DNA from: Amoebophrya sp. A120
Taxonomy: Eukaryota; Sar; Dinophyceae; Syndiniales; Amoebophryaceae
Assembly: GCA_905178155.1 (NCBI GenBank)
Contig: CAJINV010000003.1
Span: 4,871,863-4,935,862, forward strand
Direction of reading: 5' to 3'
Length of the DNA: 64,000 bases
Shown in pieces: positions 22,507-32,624 of the stretch. The position numbers and the translations under genes are program-made. How positions within the stretch are numbered: position 1 is the stretch's first letter; every line of letters begins with the position of its first letter. The notes beneath the pieces are model-generated. The model did no database searches and was not told the origin of the DNA. It saw only the letters and a program-made list of their open reading frames with translations.

Positions 22507-23859
22507 CTAATTGCTGATACGCAACCGCAAGGTGAGAGTGTCTCCCTTCTTCTTGGCTTTTCGAACCGCCAGACACTTCCCCGTCGCGTGTGTTGACACG
22601 GACAGGTACCGGCTCCAGGTTTTTGTGAAGTTTAACTTGGCTTCAACGCTTTCATCGGCGGCGAGATCCCATTCCACGTCACCGCGGAAGTGGAGTTCGA
22701 CCTCCGCAATGCCGCTCTTCGGCTCCGTGCAGGAACACGTGCAAGCGACGTCGCCGAGACCGCACTCTTGCGGCAACATCACTTCTTTCTGCTCGCCGTC
22801 GATGGTTTTCGTGATCGGAAACAGGAGTTCCTGCTTCACAATCCGCGATTTTGCAAGCTCGGCCGTCTTTCCCGCTTCCAAGACCTTGGCCGACGTTGCA
22901 GGACTCAATTTCGTGATCATGCTGACAGACGCAACGGCCTCAGGCTCGGACTTCTCTGTTGTGGTGCGATTCAATGCTGGCGCAGTCTTGGGCTTTGCTT
23001 GTTTTTCTTTCGCTGAATCTTCTGGAACAGTGCTTTTCGTTTTGTCTGCCGTACTCGGAAGAACGGTAACCACCTTCTGCTGTTCTTTGTTCTGCTTCGG
23101 CTCTTCGACTGTCGAAGAGACGACGGTTATCAGCGGTTGCTCGCTTGCGGACTCATCTGCACTTTTGCCTACTTCCGTGCTTGCCTCTTTCTTCCGTTTA
23201 GCCGCCAAGCGCTTCCGCTGCCCCTTGGAGAGTCCCCCGGAGCCGGACTCCTCGGTAGTCTCAACGGTGACAGCCTCATTTTTTTCATTTTTCGACTCTG
23301 GAGCAGACGTGGCCTTTTCAGGCGCAGCTACGCCAGACTTTTTTGTCTGCAGCTCCTGCTTGCAGACATCTGCGACACTTTCCACAGGCGGTGCTGTGGC
23401 GTTCTTTTTCTTTTTTTTCTTGTTTCCCGCCTTGGACACTTCAGCCGCAGCATGGGATGAAGCTTCGGAAGTACTGCCTGCTGTCGATGTCGTTTGCTTA
23501 GCTTCCGACACTACATCTGGTTCTTCCTGCATCGGTTTCGCCGGCACGGTGTCCCCTGTATTTCCATCGGATTTGGAATCACCGACGGCCACCTCGTTCA
23601 TTGCGACATTTGATTCCCTGACGACCGTCTGTGCGGAAGCAACACCCTTCTTCTTTTTCTTTTTGCTCTTCGACGAGGCTGCGGATGCACTCGACGTCTT
23701 GTCCGCAGGAGAAGCTGGAGCTTCGTCAGGATTCGTGGCTTGTGACAACATCTTTTCGGATTTTTCCGGCGCTTTCGGCGGCGGTGATGCAGTTATCGTG
23801 GTGGTTGCAGCAGGAAAGTGCACCGTCGACGGTGAGGCAAGACCCGGTAGGTGTGCCAT
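22507..23859 (-). CDS. Lys/Ala/Ser-rich hypothetical protein (450 aa)
   Basis: The frame is open upstream to beyond 23928, but the first ATG is 23859 (MAHLPGLASPS). The body is low-complexity Ala/Ser/Thr/Lys with three poly-Lys clusters (KSKKKKKK, NKKKKKKNA, KGQRKRLAAKRKKE) that could be nucleic-acid-binding or nucleolar-type signals. The last 100 residues are ordered: a Cys-containing segment (GLGDVACTCSCTEP), beta-like strands (IAEVELHFRGDVEWDL) and a basic end. The coding-like stretch upstream of the ATG (ITSLADLQKVYKLVDEHV) suggests an upstream exon might be missing; see the neighbouring Mss51-C-like gene. Confidence 0.6.
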   Translation of the reverse strand: MAHLPGLASPSTVHFPAATTTITASPPPKAPEKSEKMLSQATNPDEAPASPADKTSSASAASSKSKKKKKKGVASAQTVVRESNVAMNEVAVGDSKSDGNTGDTVPAKPMQEEPDVVSEAKQTTSTAGSTSEASSHAAAEVSKAGNKKKKKKNATAPPVESVADVCKQELQTKKSGVAAPEKATSAPESKNEKNEAVTVETTEESGSGGLSKGQRKRLAAKRKKEASTEVGKSADESASEQPLITVVSSTVEEPKQNKEQQKVVTVLPSTADKTKSTVPEDSAKEKQAKPKTAPALNRTTTEKSEPEAVASVSMITKLSPATSAKVLEAGKTAELAKSRIVKQELLFPITKTIDGEQKEVMLPQECGLGDVACTCSCTEPKSGIAEVELHFRGDVEWDLAADESVEAKLNFTKTWSRYLSVSTHATGKCLAVRKAKKKGDTLTLRLRISN

Positions 23860-23902
23860 GTTATCCACGTCCTTCCCACAGAGCACATGCTCGTCGACGA
23901 GT

Positions 23903-25255
23903 TTATACACCTTTTGCAGGTCCGCCAAGCTTGTGATAGTGCTGGAAGCCTCGAGTTCCCTGGTCAGTGAGTGTTCTTTTGATCGTCAAAATCCAATCAG
24001 AAAAAACAGGACTAGCGCTGCAATCAAAGTGGGCACGTCGCGTACTACGCCTTAATTCCAGTAGAATGCAAGGGCTTGCGAGACAGCCAGACAGGGAAAC
24101 AATATGAGCAAGCAATGCGTGATCAAGTGCGCCACCGACCCCAACTAAGTTGTAACAAGTGCTTATCACGACCGCAGTCGAAAAGTACCATTTGGCGTCT
24201 GCAGAACTCAGCTCGCGCTTACCCTGCACCATGTAGATGAAGCTGTTGCCACAGTACTGCGCTGACGCCGTGTCCCCCACGAAGGTAGACGCACAGTGAT
24301 ACGGGTTTTCCATCGGCAGTAACAGATACCTTGATCGTAAAACCGTGGAATGCAAGATGGTTTCCCCGATCAAGTCGTTTGCTGCGTCGGCACAGGTGAA
24401 CCCGCACACAAAATTTTTTCGCTGGAGATATTGCAGGTCGGGCAGCCAGGTGTGCAGCAACGGCTGCTTCAGTTGCTTGGCGATTCCGCTCCGGTTCAGC
24501 CGGTTCCCGAAACCACCGTTGAAAACAAACACCAGCGTGTTCTCCGCTGTCAGCTGCTGGCCGCATTGGTCCTTCTTGTACGTGAAGAACTTTTCTGCGA
24601 CGTTGGGCAGTGGAACCTTGAAGAACGGCCGGTCCAGGATCTTCGTCACAAACCTGAACAACCGTTGACATGGATTCGTGTCAGCAGCGCTATTTTGGAA
24701 TTACAGAAAAGAATCAACAACACATATAGGGGGGCTCTCCATTTGCATCGCTAGTGCTACCGCTACACAGCAATTACTTTGCTTGAGTTTTTACTTAGAC
24801 TTTGGCGCGGTGGTGTCTGGTTTCCCTTTCAGTTCCGGCCCCACGAATGACAGGCGCACATTGTATTTGGACACAAGGAGGTCGAAGTAATTCGTTTTCT
24901 CCATCACTTTGGTCTCTGACACCGCTGCACCGAAGACTACGACGTGCTTGTACTCGTTTTCCTTTCCCTGCCCCTTCAACTGCGCAATCACATGGTCCAA
25001 TGTGAACATGATGCTAGCCATAAAGCTCAGCCCGTCCACGATGCTGGCATTCTGGAGCGCCTCCTGCATGATTTTCTCCCCCTGGTCGAGCATGGAAAAA
25101 AGTTTGCGCCACCCCAGCGGCATTTTCTCCGCCGCCGCGGTGCCCTGCTTGCTCCAGGCGACGCGCGGACGGGTGAATTTCTCCACCCGGAGGGTCCCCG
25201 GCGAGGAGAATCCATTGATCTCTTTGCACGCAGCGTCCAACGTTACGGTCGACAT
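23903..25255 (-). CDS. Mss51 C-terminal-domain-like protein
   Basis: Exon 1 is 25255-24795, joined by a 141-bp GT-AG intron (24654-24794) to exon 2 starting at 24653. The phase is exact and reads APKSKFVTKILDRPF. The product resembles the C-terminal domain of Mss51/MYND-associated proteins: VVVFGAAVSETKV, VRLSFVGPELKG, LVFVFNGGFGNRL, LLHTWLPDLQYLQ, FVCGFTCADAAND, LLPMENPYHCAS and a terminal NSFIYMVQGK. No MYND zinc finger precedes it. The 3' end is unclear. A donor GGTAAG lies at about 24223, but a canonical join to 23959 puts the downstream Lys-rich frame one base out, while a CAGGG/CAGGG direct-repeat join gives a short tail stopping at 23903. The family function here is unknown; yeast Mss51 activates COX1 translation. 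Confidence 0.62.
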
Positions 25256-25593
25256 CTTGTGTGTGCTCCTGGGCGGAAAATAAGTATTAGTACTTATCTA
25301 ATGCGTCTTTGGACTTCCAGTTGGGCCGACGTGCAATCTTGTTCTTTGTCCGTGAGTGCCCTCTTTCTAGGCGCTTCCTGAAGATCAAGGGAAGATGCTA
25401 GCACATCTGCACACTCTCTGGTAGTTGTGCTCTTCGTTCCACACTCCGCAGATGAACCAATTGATCTTCTTCTGGGGCTCCTGTACTTCCCGAATCAAAA
25501 TCATGCATCAAGGCCACGTACATTCATCATAGAAACACACTGTCGCTGCGACTTTTCAACACTGGCGGGCTCAAGGCCGTGCCATTGGCTACT

Positions 25594-28392
25594 TCATGGA
25601 AGTGCTATGCCCCCCTGGCTGCGCCGCATCAACTGGCGAAACCAAGTTGGCGGCAGATTGTACTCGGTTTCTAGGTTTCCCGCAGCGAAAAACTCTTTCA
25701 TTAACGCACTAGAATCCCGGCCGGCGACATCTTTCAAAAACGACGAGCTTCCCACCGCGTCGAGTCGCTGCTCCATTTCGAAATAGCGATTTTGCATTTC
25801 GTCTTTGAGTTCGCGCGTGACGGCCAGTTCCTCGCGTGCCTTCTCGAGTCGTTCCGCCAACTCCCCGTTACGGGCGCTTGCCGCTTCGAGTTCCGCATGC
25901 ACGTTTTGCAGCTCGTAAAGTTCCTTTCGCTCGTTCGCGAGCAGTTCCGCGGTGTCGTTTTGCAATGCCTTCGCGACTTCAAGCTCGTGTTCCAGCCGAG
26001 CCTTCTCGTTCTCCAACAGCGCCTTGTCTTCGCCCAGAGCGTAGGTCTGTTCGCGCTCCACGTCCAGGAGCGTCTGGAATTCGGTCACAGACTTCCTGAG
26101 CTCGTCCACGATCGCCAAGTGCCTCTGTTCCTGCATGCGGAGCTCGTCCCGGAGTTCCTCCCGTTCACCCCGCGCCGCCCGGAGCGCGTCCTGCTGGAGC
26201 TGCAGCTTGTCGCTGAATTGCTTCTCCAGCAGCATTTCGTTGGTTTTCGTGCCGTCCTTCACACGCTCCTCCACGGAGTGCGCCGCTGTTGCGTCCAGTT
26301 TCTGCACGGACTGCTGCAACGCCTCCAGCTCCTTGGCGTGTTGGCCCACGGTCGCGGACAGTTTCAGTTCCAGTTCGCTCGCACGCAGCGCTTCCCGAGC
26401 CGCTTCGTTCGCGGCGAGCGCCTTTTCCCGGCGTGCCTTGTCCAGCTCGCGATCTGCGGCTCGTGCAGTCTTTTGCGCGGCGTCGGCGACCGTCGTGAAC
26501 GTCTTCAGTCCCTCGGAAAAGCGCCGCCCACTTCGCGCCTAGGAAATTTGGTAATATCGAGAAAAACTTCCTGTTTGGAAAAAATGGCGATCCCGGTGGA
26601 TGAGTCACATTTTTATTGAATTCAGTGGATTACGTAATAGGTAACTTCGGTACTTACCATAAGTTCTTCGGTATCCTCGACGCAGTCTCGAAGCAGATCC
26701 CGCTGTTGCTGTGCGAGTGGGGAAGGGACCACCGGCGGCGTCATGCTGTTGGAAGACTGCATCACACGCGCTGGCTCCAGTCCGACGACGTGGAGCTCCT
26801 GCACCAGGAAGCGGCGAACGCTTTCCTGCAGCACGTGGTCTGGGGGGTGGGGCCCGCGGAAAACTAGCCGGCTCAGGCTCGATTCTAACGGCGCAATTGC
26901 AAGGGCGCCACTTCCCTCGACGTCCTCTGCCTCGTTCTCAACTTTTTTGATTGCTTTATCCACTCGGCTTTCGCTGCCCACAACGAAAACGCGGTCAATT
27001 TTACCCGTCAGCTGCAGTGCGATGTGGCGCGTGTACCCAAGCAGTGAGTTGAAGGCGGTCTGGAGATCGAGGTAATCGCTCTGCAGCTGTTTTTTCTGCC
27101 GCGTCTCGTGGTCAAGGAGCTGGGCGGCAGACGCCCCGGCGAGGAATTGTTCGTGCGGTAGAATGACTGGCGGCAAGTTCTGCGGCGTGACAGGGGTCGC
27201 GCTGGCAGATGGCGCGTTCCGATCTTCGGACTCTTGCAAGACCTCCTCACTCTGCCTCAAGTTCTCGTAGTTCGGCCCCCGGCCTTGTGGTTCATCTTCG
27301 GTTGTACTGAGCATCTGGGCCGGCACGTCGGTTATTGGCCCCGCAGAGCCCCCTCGCGGCGCTGGTTCGTATTCCTCCGGTGCAACAGGTGGATCTCCTC
27401 CAGTCAATGTTCCAGACTGTCCGTGCACGATTGTATCTCGCGGATCTTCCTCTTCTGGCGTGCTGGCGTTGGATACGACTCCTCCCGCCTCGACCGCGTC
27501 GGTGTCATTGCTCGTAGCTTGCTGCGCCCGATTCATCATCGCTAACTCCTCGCTAGAGCTGCTGCCGCTCGGCGCCGGCAGCGCTAACGTTTCGTTTTCT
27601 TGTGAGTGCAAATCAGCGTGCGTTGCGGTGGACTCTGCACCGCGAGGAGGTTCGTATAGCGAAAGACTTTCCGCACGTGCGACACCGGAGCCCCGGGGTG
27701 CTTGTTCCGCGGCGGAAAGACGGGCGGTGTCACTAAGACCGAGAATCGCAGCTCTCTCATTTTCTGCCTCGGCTGCTTCGGTTGCTGAATCTTTACTGGG
27801 CGGGACAGCCTCCGCAGCCTTGTCCTGTTCTGCGTCTGGCACCGGTAGAAACGACTCGTCATGCTCCTCGGACCCATCTATGAAGCCGCCATCACTGCTC
27901 GATGCAACAGAAATCGCGTCCAGCACGGAGTACGTATCTTCTTGGTGAATGGTTTGGAGCACGCGCAAGAAAAATGGGAAATCCAACCCACCATCCCCCT
28001 TCTGCGACGCGACGACCTGAAGAAAGAAAGACCCAGTAGCAGCTAAGCTTAAACACAAGAAGCACATCACACTGACTACGTCGAGTTCGAAGCTTAAAGT
28101 AGCAAATTCATCAGGCGGGTCATCCTTGAAGTATCGACCAAAGAAAACATCAGACCCTACTACAACCACGTACTTTGTCGTGCAGTCGAGCGCAGGCTTC
28201 CACGGTTGGCGCATTCGGCACACCCTCTAGGTGGATGTCGGTGAGGGCCTTGTGGAACTCGGCCGCTGTCAAGTACCCCTTGGAACTGCGGTCGGCATCC
28301 GTGTAAAGAGTGCGCAGACCGTCCAGCTCCTCAGGATCGAAAAATTCCAAAAACTCCTTCGCCTCTTCCTCGGACAAGCCATGAGCCGCCAT
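25594..28392 (-). CDS. EF-hand and coiled-coil protein (840 aa)
   Basis: Exons at 28392-28174, 28016-26658 and 26538-25594. Both introns are GT-AG (157 and 119 bp) and the total is 841 codons. Exon 1 encodes a Ca-binding loop of EF-hand type (DADRSSKGYLTAAE, about residues 32-45). A second, weaker EF-like element (QKGDGGLDFPFFLRVLQ) starts exon 2. A long acidic, Ser/Pro-rich disordered region follows, then a helical segment. Exon 3 is an almost continuous coiled coil rich in Ala, Glu, Leu, Arg and Gln up to about residue 790, followed by a short non-helical tail ending RSQGGIALP. A calcium-regulated cytoskeletal or scaffold role is inferred. Confidence 0.75.
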
Positions 28393-28706
28393 TTTGATTC
28401 ACTGTGGAGGTGGGTCAGACACAATTCTTGCACTTTTTCGCTCCAACGGACGAGCGAGAAAAAGCCGCGTCCCTCCAAAGACGAGCAGGACAACGTTGAA
28501 TTTTACGGAATAAATTGGCTTTCAGCCACACAAATTCCTCTCAAGATTCAAACATACTCCCGGCGAACAAAAAGGATGCAGCATCAGCAGTACCAGGATG
28601 GAGAGTCCACTGCTTGAGATAAGTAGCTTCTCAGCTGCTCGTGCAGCCCCAGTGGCTCTTTATAACTTTCGTGAAGATAGAGATGGAAGATTGATTGATA
28701 TTACTA

Positions 28707-29186
28707 TCATTGATCTACTTGCTGTCGAATGAGCTCTCCCAGTGCAGCATCGTGCTTTGAACTCGCAGATGGGAGAAGATAGTCTGTCACTTGCAGAATC
28801 TCCGGGTGGTCGTGAAGCTCCTTCGCGGTTGCAACCATCATAACAGGCAAGTTTGCTCGGTGCAGTGCCTTCGCGAACAAAATTGGGTCGAGACACAGAA
28901 TCAGGGAGAAGTCCTTGGTCGCGGTTGCGATCGTTTGCTCGTCCACGCGTGGACAGTGCTTGTACGACGGTGCGAGAGTCTTTGAGCTGTTACTCGTACC
29001 GGCTGCTGGTGACCCAGCAAACCAGTTCACGCCAAAATGGTTGCGGTTGCCTAACACCAGTATGCGCCCCGCGTTATCCCTGACCAGCTTCAGCAGTTTA
29101 AATGCTCGCTTGTAGTGGATCAGCAGCGAATAGGGGTCCGTTATGTACGAAGTGCGCAGGCTGCTACGCACTTGGTGGAAGTTCAT
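28707..29186 (-). CDS. Organellar ribosomal protein uS2-like (159 aa)
   Basis: Single exon from ATG 29186. The segments YITDPYSLLIHYKRAFKLLK, RILVLGNRNHFG, FSLILCLDPILFAKALHRAN and LPVMMVATAKELHDHPEI follow the order and spacing of bacterial/mitochondrial uS2, where the DLPD..KAL...LNIPVI stretch is typical. It is shorter than bacterial uS2 (about 240 aa), lacking the coiled-coil insertion, and compatible with a reduced mitochondrial form. No clear targeting peptide precedes the Met, so the N-terminus could be on another exon. Confidence 0.55.
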   Translation of the reverse strand: MNFHQVRSSLRTSYITDPYSLLIHYKRAFKLLKLVRDNAGRILVLGNRNHFGVNWFAGSPAAGTSNSSKTLAPSYKHCPRVDEQTIATATKDFSLILCLDPILFAKALHRANLPVMMVATAKELHDHPEILQVTDYLLPSASSKHDAALGELIRQQVDQ

Positions 29187-29539
29187 ATTTTGCCAGTGTT
29201 GGCGGTCCGCTTTTCCGTGTTCTAGACAAAATGTGGAGCACTCGATAGTAGCAGGCTCACATATCTAAATTGCCAGATCCCGCCCTCGCAGGGCGAAGAC
29301 GCGACACGAAGATACTTAGATGGAAAACAGGTACTAGAGTGATAAATATCAGTAAACAAGAAGCGACCGAGTAGCATGGAACACGACGGAGTCCGATACG
29401 CTCGCCCTCGCGCAAGAGCACTGAGCGCCGCTCCAATGAATGCGATCTTGTTTTGGCACTAGTATCACTAGTGTTGACAACGTGTGATAATTTTACACCT
29501 TGTTTCGTGTCAGAATCACAGCGAAATTTCAGTCGTCCA
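29187..29539. other. Intergenic region
   Basis: About 350 bp spacer with nothing I can support. Confidence 0.5.
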
Positions 29540-31807
29540 CTAGTTCCCAATGAGCCGTGCTTGTTCTGTGAAGAAGGTCTGGAATTGAAGCAAATCGGCT
29601 TCCACAATCCCGAGGCTCTGCAAGTGCAGCAGGGCTTCTAGGATCTTCTCATCCCGTGTGCTCTTCTTGAAACGGTTGAAGTACGTGGAAAACTCTTTGA
29701 CGTATTCCTCAGCCAGAAAGCGTCGGACCGAGTGTGTGTCCAGGTATTTGTTGATTTGGTCCATGGCTGTGAGCAGGTCCTTGACAAATTGAATCGCCTC
29801 GCCCATGGCTGTACTCACCGCATTGACGTTGTCCGCACTTTCCACCAGCGCGAGGCGGCTAGCCATGCTGCCGCGCACGACGAGAATCCTTTCCCGCAGG
29901 CGATCCTCCGCGCTCTGGCGCAGCTGCAGGGCGAGGCGCAACAGTGTGGTCGCCGCGGCTGCGGACGTTCTACGCATCCCGAAAGTAGTCAGGTACTCCG
30001 ACAGCACGTTGCAACTGTGGAAAAAACTCAGGCAGGCCGGGGTGTCGCGGCTGAGATCACCTCGCTGCGTACTCCTGACCAGGAGGAAGAGACTAACAAG
30101 GTCTTCCGCCGCCGCCAAACTCTCCGATCCGGACGCAGTTGTTGCCTCCTCATTCAGCGGGCCCCCGGCCTCGAGAACGGCTCGCAGAAGGCGCCAGAAT
30201 TCCGCTGTTTCTTGCTCGTCTTTATTGCCGTCGGCGCGATCACTATTGGTTGCCCCCAGTGGCTGCAGCTTGGAAGATTGCGGGCTCGCTGCGAACAACA
30301 ACCGCCGGCCCTGCTCGAGCAGGGTGCCAATCCGTTGCTGCGTTTGCTCGTGCTGGTGCCGCAGAAGCAAATCGCCCACGACCGCGAGCGAGTGCAACCC
30401 GGCGTCCCGCGTGCGCGTTTCCAGAGTCTCGACCGTCGCACTGGAAAATGAGCTTGTCGTGTCTTCTTGCAGTGAAAAACCGTCATCCGCCTCGAACATC
30501 CTATCATGGTCGACGTCTTCGTCTTTCGACCGCCCTCGCCGGAGATCCAGACTGCGACGGGGGGAGGCGGCCGAGCCCATGAGTCCCTGGGCGGTCGCAG
30601 ACCAAATCCGGTTACCCCCGATGTCCGGACTGAGTGACAGCTTTCGGTGCAGAAACAGCAAACAGGCGACCAGCGCGCCACCGGCGTCCAAAAATTCGAC
30701 TGGCTTCGTCCCCTCGACGCCGGCGTCGCCTGGTCTCGCCTCAGCCACCTGCCATACACAATAACGCATTTGGGCCCCTGTTTCTGGGTCAATGTGCTGC
30801 TCTGTACGTGTCGACACCGAATGGCTGGTGGATTTGTTGCTGGCGGGAAAGTTGTGCCGCAAAAAGGAAATAATTCTTCTGGAAATGCTCTCGACTCGGC
30901 GCTCCAAGAGGTCCGGAAAACGGTCGAGCGACGCCCAGAATCTTCGCATGCAGACAGAGTGCGCGCCACCGGCGGGATTGGTTTCATCGTCTCCGTCGAC
31001 GTACCGCACACGTAGCTCCGAGTTGCTTGTCAACAGCAAGGAGGAGAACCACCGCTCCATGTGCGCCAGCTCGGCAACCGCGCACTGCTCGATCTTGGCC
31101 GCGATGCGAGACGGCAATGCTAACTTTCTGCAACTCGAAGGGACCAGGGCGCCGGACGAAACGGCCTGGAGACTCTCCATCAGAAAGACGAGGAACCTGC
31201 AAGTACTAGCATTACGTGAAGAGAAGACTCGTCTAAGAACAAGCTAAAACTACTCTACTTCCGTTCTGTGAAGATTATCGCCTTATTCTGACAAGAAAAA
31301 CCTCAGTGTCGTGAGAGTGCGTCGGAAAGGGGAAAAAGATATTACCAACGTAGCACTTAGCGTATAGGTATACAAAAAGATTCAATAAAAGTATGAACCC
31401 TACCCGTAATCCGTAGCTTTTTCGGTCTGTCGCGTAGACACAAGATGCTCCAACCGCGTTAATTTCGAGAGCGTCTCGCGTGCGTGCTTCTGGAGGGCGA
31501 CTCGTTCCCGCAATCGCACACAGGCCTGATTAGCGGTCTCCGCCTGCTGGATTTGAGCGAGCAGCAGCTCCGACGCACCGCCATTCCCTCGGGCGAGCAC
31601 GTCTCTGCAGAATGCCAACTCTGTGGTTGCAATGCGTTCCAACGCTGGCTGGTTGCGCTCCCACTTCTGGTTTAGCGCGTTTCGGGCAACGGTTTCACGC
31701 CGATCCAATTCCTTGATCCGTCGTTCCAAAACTTCCTCGTCGACGATCCGCGAGGAGGACGACGAAGCGGAAGTAGACGTAGGCGGCCCACCGGGTGCAG
31801 ACAACAT
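29540..31807 (-). CDS. Coiled-coil hypothetical protein (686 aa, two exons)
   Basis: Exons at 31807-31404 and 31196-29540 with a 207-bp GT-AG intron. The phases fit and the total is 687 codons. The N-terminus is Ser-rich (STSASSSSSR), then a coiled coil (about residues 20-130, EEVLERRIKELDRRETVARN). The remainder is helical with an inserted Ser/Arg-rich loop. It ends with a compact helical bundle (RRFLAEEYVKEFSTYFNRFKK ... LQFQTFFTEQARLIGN). An N-terminal coiled coil followed by helical rods is reminiscent of vesicle-tethering subunits (RINT1/Dsl1, COG, exocyst), but I cannot identify a specific one and leave the function open. Confidence 0.65.
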
Positions 31808-32624
31808 ACCTTCACGACCTCGCGCAGACGTCTAAAAAGTTACGAAGGTTAAGTACATGTTCATGTAGAATATGATAAAGATTTTTTATGAGATAAAGGC
31901 AAAAAAATCAGTCGCGGATTTGTTTTTACGCGGAATGTGGACACAAGCGATGCGAAACAAGAAAGATCGCTGTTGAAGAGGGTCGGATACTTCTTATCCT
32001 CATTTTAGGACTAGCACTAGAGGCAAGATGAGACGCATTTAAGGGGAATTACATATTACATAGATCGAATTTTTTTATCAATCAGCCACCGGTCACAGTG
32101 GCTTGCGAATCGTAGGATCCTTTCAGCCTGAGTGATGTGTAAGTATAGTCTCACTGAGCTTTCCGAGATGAATGGTAGGTACACATAGTCAGTGAGAACA
32201 ATTGCTTCACCGATCTGCGCGTTCTCACGCAAACTGTAACTCGATCGGTATCGGTTGTCGCGCTTTCCCGCATGATGATTTGTTTCTTTTATCCCATATC
32301 ATGCACAGGAAATTTTCTAGTACAAGAGCCGGCGCCTGTTTTATTCTAGGAATCCACGCCTGCGGCAGTTCGAGAGCTGCCCTGTTGGTAGGACCGGACG
32401 CGAAAGCGAAACCAAAAACCATAAAAACATAAGCCTGAAGGGCAGAAGTCTATATTTGCAAAATGAAACCTGGTTGTGAAGAAGATGCGATGAAAGTGAA
32501 ACCCAAATCGACACGCGATGTGCCATAATTCAAAAAAATCTCCAATCAAAGGTGCTATTAAACGACTGGCGTACTTACAAACGCAATAGCACAGGGTGGA
32601 AACGCGCGTCGAAACCGCTGACAA
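31808..32624. other. Intergenic region
   Basis: About 820 bp, AT-rich in its first half. No gene, repeat or RNA recognised. Confidence 0.5.

Noticed and set aside
22511-24055. 514-codon plus-strand frame opposite the Lys-rich gene
   Set aside because: It is the antisense shadow of a low-complexity gene (Phe/Ser/Ala-rich mirror of Lys/Ala/Ser codons).
29540-31807. RINT1/Dsl1 or COG tethering subunit
   Set aside because: Only the general coiled-coil plus helical-bundle layout fits; no family-specific motif could be seen.
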